A stretch of 64,000 nt of DNA from Pedobacter jeongneungensis (GTDB taxonomy: Bacteria > Bacteroidota > Bacteroidia > Sphingobacteriales > Sphingobacteriaceae), in contig NZ_AYMG01000039.1 of NCBI RefSeq assembly GCF_000633455.1, forward strand, positions 119,782 through 183,781. Direction: 5' to 3'. The position numbers were made by a program, and so were the translations under genes. The first letter of the stretch is position 1; every line of letters starts with the position of its first letter. Below the pieces are notes generated by a model that made no database searches, was not told the DNA's origin, and saw only the letters and a list, made by a program, of their open reading frames with translations. Shown one piece after another: positions 52,830 to 61,800 of this stretch.

Positions 52830-55800
52830 CTATTTTTTAAACGCTCTGATCAAAGTGATGTAACCTTTATATACTTCGAACTCATCGCTGTTTGCTTTTT
52901 TAACACGTAACAAGTAGTAGTAAGTACCTTCGTTCAATCCCTCGCCTGTCCAGTTGTTTTGATAACCTTTGGCGTGGAACACTTCATTACCCCATCTGTT
53001 TACGATCTGCAGTTCGTTGGCCTGGTATTGGTTAAGGCCAATGATCTCGAAGGCATCGTTAATACCATCGCCGTTCGGCGTAAACAGGTTAGGAATGGTG
53101 ATGCCTGTGAAGCTAGCGGTTAAAGTTACAGCCGCTACATTGGTGTAATATCCGTAAGCATCTTTTACGCGGTAGCTAAACACATCTTCACCTACATAAC
53201 CCGGATCTGGTGTGTAAGTTACCGTGCCATCAGCATTTACTTTTACAGTACCATGTGCAGGCTGTTTGATAATCTCAACCGTTAATTTATCGAAGGTTGA
53301 GTTACCCGGATCATCATTTGCCAGTATATTAATTACTACTGGTGCATTGGCTACAGTTTGTCCTTTATCATCAACAGCAATTGGCGATTTAGGGAAAGTA
53401 GTAACCGTTGGCGTATTGTTTGTTTCTGCTGTTCCTGAAACATCCGTTACGTTTGCACCACCCAATGTTTTCGCATTTACGGTTGCGGTATTGGTTACCG
53501 TACCTAAATCCTTATCGGCCTGGGTTAAGGTATACACTTCAACATCGGTTGTGGTTGCACCCGGAGCAAGTCCGCCCGCAACTGTAATCACTTTGTTGTT
53601 TAAGCCCAGTTTGGCATCAGTTAAGGTAATGGTGTTTAAAGTAACAGTTCCTGTATTCTTAATGGTGAACGTATAGGTTACTTTATTGCCATTAAATACT
53701 GATGTTTTAACCAATGCTATCGATCCGGCGTTAGGCACCAATGTTACTGTTGGTGTATTGTTATTCTCAGCTGTACCAGAGATATCGCTAACCGAAACAT
53801 TGGCTGGTGTTTGACCAGTAATTGTTGCACTATTGGTTACACTGCCTGCATCTTTATCGGCCTGGGTTAATTGATAAACATAACTATCGGTTACCGTTGC
53901 ACCCGGAGCCAATGTGCCTGGAATTACCCTGTTCAGGTTAAGTTTGGCATCAACCAGGGTAATGATGTGCAAGGTTACGTTACCTGTGTTTTTAACACTA
54001 AAGTTATACGTAATGCTATTTCCATCAGCACTTAATGTACCTGTTTTAACCAGGGTAATGGTAGATGCCGGAGCGATTACCGTTATGGTTGCATCATCAA
54101 CAGCAGGAGTAGTCGGATCGTCCGATTTCGGTTTGATTAATGTTGCACCACCTGGTGTTTGTGCAGTTGCGGAAGCCTGGTTAGTAAACGAACCTGCATT
54201 CACCTCAGTTAAAGTAACCGTGTGTTTAGCCGTTACGGTTACACTTGCACCTGGCAACAAGCTTACTATGCCTGCCGGAGTGATTGACCCTGCATCTGCA
54301 CCAGCATCAGTTACCGCAACATTTGTTAAGGTTACGTTACCTGTGTTGGTTACTATAATGTTGTAATTGATCACATCTCCAACTTTGCTTACGCTGTTGG
54401 TGGCTACTTTGGTTAAGCTCATTGATGCATTTGCAGCGATTGATGTAACTGTTGCATCATTAGGAGCGGTAGTGTTCGGATCGTCAGAAACTTTAGTCAC
54501 ATCGTTTCCTTGCGGATCTTTCGCGGTTGCACTGGCCTGATTGGTTACACTACCATTGTTAACATCTGCCTGGCTAAGTACATGTGTTGCGGTTAATGTT
54601 ACCGCTGCACCTGGTGCAAGTGTTGCAATTGGCGAACCACTTACGGTTGCATTGGCATCGGTTACCACAATGTTGGTTAAAGTTACATTCCCAGTATTGG
54701 TTACCGTTAAGTTGTAATTTAAAGTACCGCCAACAGCTGTTGGAATTGTACCAGAAGCTACTTTAGCAAAGGTAAATGATGGCGATGGTGTTAATGAAGT
54801 AACCGTTGCATCATTTGGTGCCGTTGTTGCAGGGTTATCAGAAACTTTGGTCACGTTGTTACCACTTGGATCTTTAGCCGTTGCACTGGCCTGATTGGTT
54901 ACACTGCCTGCATTAACATCAGCCTGGGTTAAGGTATGCGTAGCGGTAACTGTTACAGATGCGCCCGGAGCAAGTGTTGCTATTGGCGATCCGCTTACCG
55001 TTGCATTTGCATCTGTTACCACAATATTGGTTAAGGTTACATTACCCGTGTTGGTTACAATTAAATTGTAATTTAATACCCCACCAGCTGTTGTTGGTAC
55101 TGTGCCTGTAACCACCTTGGTAAACGTAAATGATGGCGATGGTGCCAATGGCGTTATCGTTGCATCATTTGGTGTTGTTGTTGCAGGGTTATCAGAAACT
55201 TTGGTCACATTGTTACCGCTTGGATCTTTAGCCGTTGCATTGGCCTGGTTAGTTACACTGCCTGCATTAACATCTGCCTGGGTTAAGGTATGCGTAGCGG
55301 TAACTGTTACAGATGTGCCAGGAGCAAGTGTTGCTATTGGCGATCCGCTTACCGTTGCATTTGCATCTGTTACCACAATGTTTGTTAAGGTTACATTACC
55401 GGTATTGGTTACAATCAAATTGTAATTTAATACACCACCAGCTGTTGTTGGTACTGTGCCTGTAACCACTTTGGTAAACGTAAATGCCGGCGATGGTGTT
55501 AACGAAGTAACCGTTGGGGTATCGTTTGTTTTATCAGTACCTGAAACATCGCTTATTGTATTTCCTGTATTTGTTTTAGCACTTAATGTAGCAGAGTTGG
55601 TTACCGAACCAGCATCTTTATCTGCCTGGGTTAAGGTATATACTTCTGTATCGGTTAAGCTCTGACCAACTGCCAATGGTCCGGCTATTGTTTTATTTAA
55701 GCCTAGTTTAGCATCGGTTAATACAATGGTATTTAAATCAGTAGTGCCGGTATTGAATATGGTAAACGTATAGGTAATGCTGTTTCCATCAGTAGAAATT

Positions 55801-58800
55801 GCCCCTGTTTTCACTAAGGCTATTCCACCTTTTAACACCGGTGTACTCACGGTTGCCGAATTGTTTGCCTGATCAGGATCGTTGGTACCAGTTGCCGAAG
55901 CTATAGTTACCTGATTAGTTAACGTTCCGGTAAAAGTTGCATTTACGTTTCCATTTACCACAAGTGTTACCGATTGACCTGCAGTTAAGTTTGCAGCTAA
56001 AGTAAATGTACCTGCGGTTGCATTATATGTACCACCAGTTGCTGTATAAGTTACATTTTCCAATCCTGCCGGAAGGTTTTCCGTTACACCAATTGCTTTT
56101 CCAGCCAGAACCGTTGCTGGTCCGTTGTTGGTAATCGTAATGGTATAGCTGATGGTTCCGTTATTTTCTACCGAAGTTTTATTGGCAACTTTAGTTACCG
56201 ACAGATCAGTAATCCAGTTAGGAATAACCACGGTTACGATAGCCGTTGATGATTGTGCCGGATCTAACTTATCAGTAATTTTATACTGTAAAGTGTAGGT
56301 TCCGGGCAATGTACCCGCAGCTACATTAACACTTCCATCTGCCGGATTAATATTAATGTTTGCATTACTGGTTGATAGCTGCGTAATGGTTACACCAGCA
56401 ACCGCTGCCGCAGTACCGTTATTATAGGTATCGTTGGTTAAAATATTAGCCACAGCTACCCCACCTGTAAATCCATTTGCAGTTCCGCTGTCGTCATTTG
56501 CCAAAATGATACCAGAAGTTACCGTAATGGTTACGCTGGTGGTTTTGGTTTGACCAGGGTTCAACTTATCTTCAATCTGATAAGTAACTGTATAGGTTCC
56601 TACCGGGGTGTTTGGCGCTACGATCACTTTTCCTGTAGTTACATCAAGTGTAACATTCGGATTAGAGGTAGATACTTGTGTTAAGTTAACATTGGCCAAT
56701 GTAGCCGGGTTACCATTATAGGTATCGTTAGCCAATACGTTTTCTACCGCTGCACCACCTGTAACTGCGTTTGCAGTACCAGAATCGCTGGTTGCAATTA
56801 GCTCAGGTGCTGTTACAATAATGGTTACTGTTGCATCTACAAACTCACCAGGGTTTAATTTATCCTCAATTCTGTAAACCAGGGTATAAGTACCGGCAGG
56901 AGTATTTGGAGCCACTTTAACAGTACCTGTAGTTACTTCTAAAGTAACATTGGTATTTGAAGTTGATACCTGCGTTAAGGTTACCTGTGCAAGTGTTGCC
57001 GGTGCCCCGTTGTAAGTATCGTTGGCTAATACGTTGCCTACTGCAGTACCACCTGTTAAACCGTTAATTGTACCGGTGTTTGCATTGGCAACAATTGCCG
57101 GTGCAGTTACCTCAATGGTTACAGTTGCCTGTTTAGTTTGACCAGGATTTAATTTATCCTCAATCTGATAAACCACAGTATAGGTTCCTGCAGGAGTATT
57201 CGGTGCAACGTTAACCTTCCCTGTTGCCGGATCTAAGGTTACATTCGCATTCGTGGTTGATACCTGTGTTAAGCTGACGTTAGCTAAAGTAGCTGAACCG
57301 CCGTTGTAAGTATCGTTGGCCAGTACATTGTTTACGGCCGTGCCACCACTGTAACCATTTGCCGTTCCAGAATCAGCATTAGCAGCCAATGCTGGTGCAG
57401 CAACCGTTACGGTTATACTTGCAGTTACGGTTTTACCAGGGTTCAATTTATCCTCAATCTGGTAAACCACGGTATATGTTCCGGCTGGTGTGTTCAGAAG
57501 TACATTTACAGCTCCGGTTGCCGGATCTAAAGTAACGTTTCCATTTGTAGTTGATACCTGTGTTAAGGTAACATCGGCTAAAGTAGCCGGATTACCATTA
57601 TAGGTATCGTTAGCCAATACATTGGTTACCACTACTCCACCGGTAACGCCATTTACGGTTCCGTTATCGGCATTTGCAACCATCACTGGTGCCGTTACAA
57701 TTACCACTGCATTTGCAGTTTTAGTTAAACCGGGATTTAAGATATCCTCAATCTGATAAACCACTGTATAAGTTCCGGCTGGTGTATTTGGCGCCACATT
57801 TACAGCACCCGTTGCCGGATCTAGTGTTACATTGGCATTATCTGTTGAAACCTGCGTTAATTTAACATTCGCAGCGGTTGCAGCATTACCATTAAACGTA
57901 TCGTTCGCCAATACATTTGTTATGGCTGTACCCCCTGTTAAACCGTTTGCCGATCCATTGTCGCCATTTGCAACCATTGCCGGTGCGGTTACGGTAACCG
58001 TAGCTACTGCAGTTTTGGTTGATCCCGGATTTAACAGGTCTTCGATGGTATAGGTTACCGTATAGGTTCCGGCTTTTGTACCTGAAGCTACATTTACGGT
58101 ACCCGTTGTAACATCTAAGGTAACATTCGGATTATCGGTTGATACTTGCGCCAGCTTAACATTTGTTAAGGTTGCAGCAGCACCATTGTAAGTATCGTTT
58201 GCCAATACATTAGCGATGGCAGCTCCACCTGTAAAACCATTTGCTGAGCCAATATCGTTATTGGCCACCATCACAGGGGCACTAACCGTAACAGTTACCG
58301 TTCCGGTTTGGAACGAACCTGGGTTCAGTTTATCCTCGATTCGATACTCAACAGTATAAGTACCTGCTTTTGTATTTGGAGCTACATTTATTGCTCCGGT
58401 TGCTGGATCTAAAGTAACATTCGGATCAGTAGTTGATAACTGACTTAGGTTTACATTAGCCAGGGTTGCTGGCGAACCATTGTATGAATCGTTTGCCAAT
58501 ACATTTGGAACAGCCGTACCTCCGGTAAATCCGTTTGCCGAACCTGCATCACTGTTGGCCACCATTACAGGGGCATCTACCACAACGGTAGCAGTAGCCT
58601 GTTTGGTTAAACCCGGGTTAAGTTTATCTTCAATCTCGTAAACCACATGATAAGTTCCTGCTTTGGCACCAGCCAAAACATTTACCAGACCAGTAGCCGG
58701 ATCTAAGTTTATAAAGGCAGCGTAATCAGATGAAATCTGTTTCAGGTTAACCGTGTTTAAAGTTGCAGTTGCGCCATTGTAGCTATCGTTAGCCAGCACG

Positions 58801-61800
58801 TTTGCAATTGCATTTCCTCCTGTTACACCATTTACCTGCCCGTTATCTGCATTTGCAATTATTGCCGGTGCGGTTACTGTAATGGTAGCAATCGCAGTTT
58901 TGACTGACCCAGGGTTTAAGCGGTCTTCAATGGTATAGGTTACCGTGTAAGTTCCGGCTTTAGTACCTGGGGCTACATTTACGGTACCGGTTGTAACATC
59001 TAAGGTAACATTTGGATTATCAGTTGATACTTGCGCTAATTTAACATTTGTCAAGGTTGCAACAGCACCATTGTAAGTATCGTTTGCCAATACATTAGCG
59101 ATGGCAGCTCCACCTGTAAAACCATTTGCTGAGCCAATATCGTTATTGGCCACCAGTGCAGGGGCACTAACCGTAACAGTTACCGTTCCGGTTTGGAATG
59201 CGCCTGGATTCAGTTTATCCTCGATTCGATACTCAACAGTATAAGTACCCGCTTTTGTATTTGGAGCTACATTTATTGCTCCGGTTGCTGGATCTAAGGT
59301 TACATTCGGATCAGTAGTTGATAACTGACTTAGGTTTACATTAGCCAGGATTGCTGGCGAACCATTGTACGAATCGTTTGCCAGTACATTTGGAACAGCC
59401 AAGCCTCCGGTAAATCCGTTTGCCGAACCTGCATCACTGTTGGCCACCATTACAGGGGCATCTACCACAACGGTAGCAGTAGCTTGTTTGGTTAAACCTG
59501 GGTTAAGCTTATCTTCAATCTCGTAAACCACATGATAAGTTCCTGCTTTGGTACCTGCCAAAACATTTACCTGACCAGTAGCCGGATCTAAGTTTACAAA
59601 AGCAGCATAATCAGATGAAATCTGTTTCAGGTTAACCGTAGTTAAAGTCGCAGTTGCGCCATTGTAGCTATCGTTAGCCAGAACGTTTGCAATTGCATTA
59701 CCTCCTGTTACACCATTTACCTGCCCGTTATCTGCATTTGCAATTATTGCCGGTGCGGTTACTGTAACAGTAACTGTTGCCTGTTTTACTTCTATAGTAT
59801 TAACACGATCGGTAATGGTATAAACCACTTTGTAAACGCCTGCCGGAGTACCTGGCTGAACATAAACCTGACCGTTACCTACATTTAATTTCACATTTTG
59901 ATTATCTGTAGATATTTCAGTTAAATATACACCAGCCAATGTAGCAGGTGCGTTATTGAATAAATCGTTTGTTAATACATTTGAAACGGCTACACCACCT
60001 TCAAAACCATTTTCGGTGCCATTATCATCAACCGCCAGCATTGGTGCAGCAGTTACCGTGATGGTTACAGTAGCCTGAGCAGTTTTGCCAGGATTTAATT
60101 TGTCTTCGATCTGGTAAACCAAAGTATAGGTAGCTTCTGGCGTTCCAGCGGCTACGTTCACTTTTCCTGTAGCAACATCTAAGGTTACGCCTGGGTTCGA
60201 TGTAGAAACCTGAGTTAAAGTAACATTTGCCAATGTTGCGGTATTGCCATCATAGGTATCGTTCGCCAATACATCAGCAACTGCTGTTCCGCCTGATATT
60301 CCATTAATCGCTGCTGCATCATTTGTGGCAACAATTGCCGGTGCACCAACCGTAATGGTTACCGAACCTTGTTTGGTTTGACCAGGATTTAACTTGTCCT
60401 CGATCTGGTAAACCAAAGTATAAGTTCCTGCAGGCGTATTCGGAGCAACGTTAACTGCACCGGTAGTCACATCTAGTGATATACCTGGATTAGTAGTCGA
60501 AACCTGGGTTAAAGTTACATTGGTTAAAGTTGCAGGGCTTACACCGTTATAGGTATCGTTTGTCAATACATTTGGTACAGCAACACCTCCGGTAAAACCA
60601 TTGGCTGTTCCGGTATCGCCATTTGCAGTCATTACAGGCGCATTAACCGTAACAGTCACACTTGCCTGTTTGGTTTGACCAGGATTTAATTTGTCCTCAA
60701 TCTGGTAAACTACAGTATAAGTTCCTGCCAGTGTATTTGGTGCTACGTTAACTTTTCCGGTTGTCGGGTCTAAAGTAACGTTTGCATTTGTTGTAGAAAT
60801 CTGTGTTAAAGTAATATTGCTTAATGTTGCCTGACTACCATTGTACATATCGTTAGCCAATACGTTGTTTACAGCAGTTCCACCTGTGAAACCGTTGGCC
60901 GTTCCGGCATCAGCATTTGCAACCAATGCAATCGGATCAACAGTTACAGTAACGTTAGCCGTAGTTTTCAAACCAGGATTCAATTTATCCTCAATCTGGT
61001 AAACCACAGTATAAGTTCCTGCCGGTGTATTGGCAGCAACATTTACCACTCCGGTAGCCGGATCTAACATTACATTCGTATTTGTGGTAGAAACCTGTGT
61101 TAAAGTAACATTAGTTAAAGTTGCCGGAGCACCGTTATAAGTATCGTTCGATAATACATTCGATACGGCTACTCCACCTGTGTAACCATTGGCCGAACCA
61201 GCATCATTTGTGGCAACAATTGCCGGTGCACCAACCGTAATGGTTACCGAACCTTGTTTGGTTTGACCAGGATTTAATTTATCCTCGATCTGGTAAACCA
61301 AAGTATAAGTTCCTGCAGGCGTATTCGGAGCAACATTAACTGCACCAGTAGTCACATCTAGTGATACACCTGGGTTAGTAGTCGAAACCTGGGTTAAAGT
61401 TACATTGGTTAAAGTTGCAGGGCTTACGCCGTTATAAGTATCATTTGTCAGCACATTGGGTACAGCAACACCTCCGGTAAAACCATTGGCTGTTCCGGTA
61501 TCACCATTTGCGGTCATTACAGGCGCATTAACCGTAATGGTAACACTTGCCTGTTTGGTTTGACCAGGATTTAATTTGTCCTCAATCTGATAAACTACAG
61601 TGTAGGTACCGGCAGGAGTATTTGGCGCTACATTAACTTTTCCGGTAATTGGATCTAAAGTAACGTTTGCGTTTGTTGTAGAAATCTGTGTTAAAGTAAC
61701 ATTGTTTAATGTTGCCTGACCACCATTATACATATCGTTAGCCAATACGTTGTTTACAGCAGTTCCACCAGTGAAACCGTTGGCCGTTCCGGCATCAGCA

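Noticed and set aside
53224..55665. Several plus-strand open frames of 60-150 residues opposite the giant adhesin gene
   Set aside because: They are antisense shadows of the DUF11-like repeats; their products are low-complexity Val/Thr/Ala-rich strings with no starts or spacing expected of genes.
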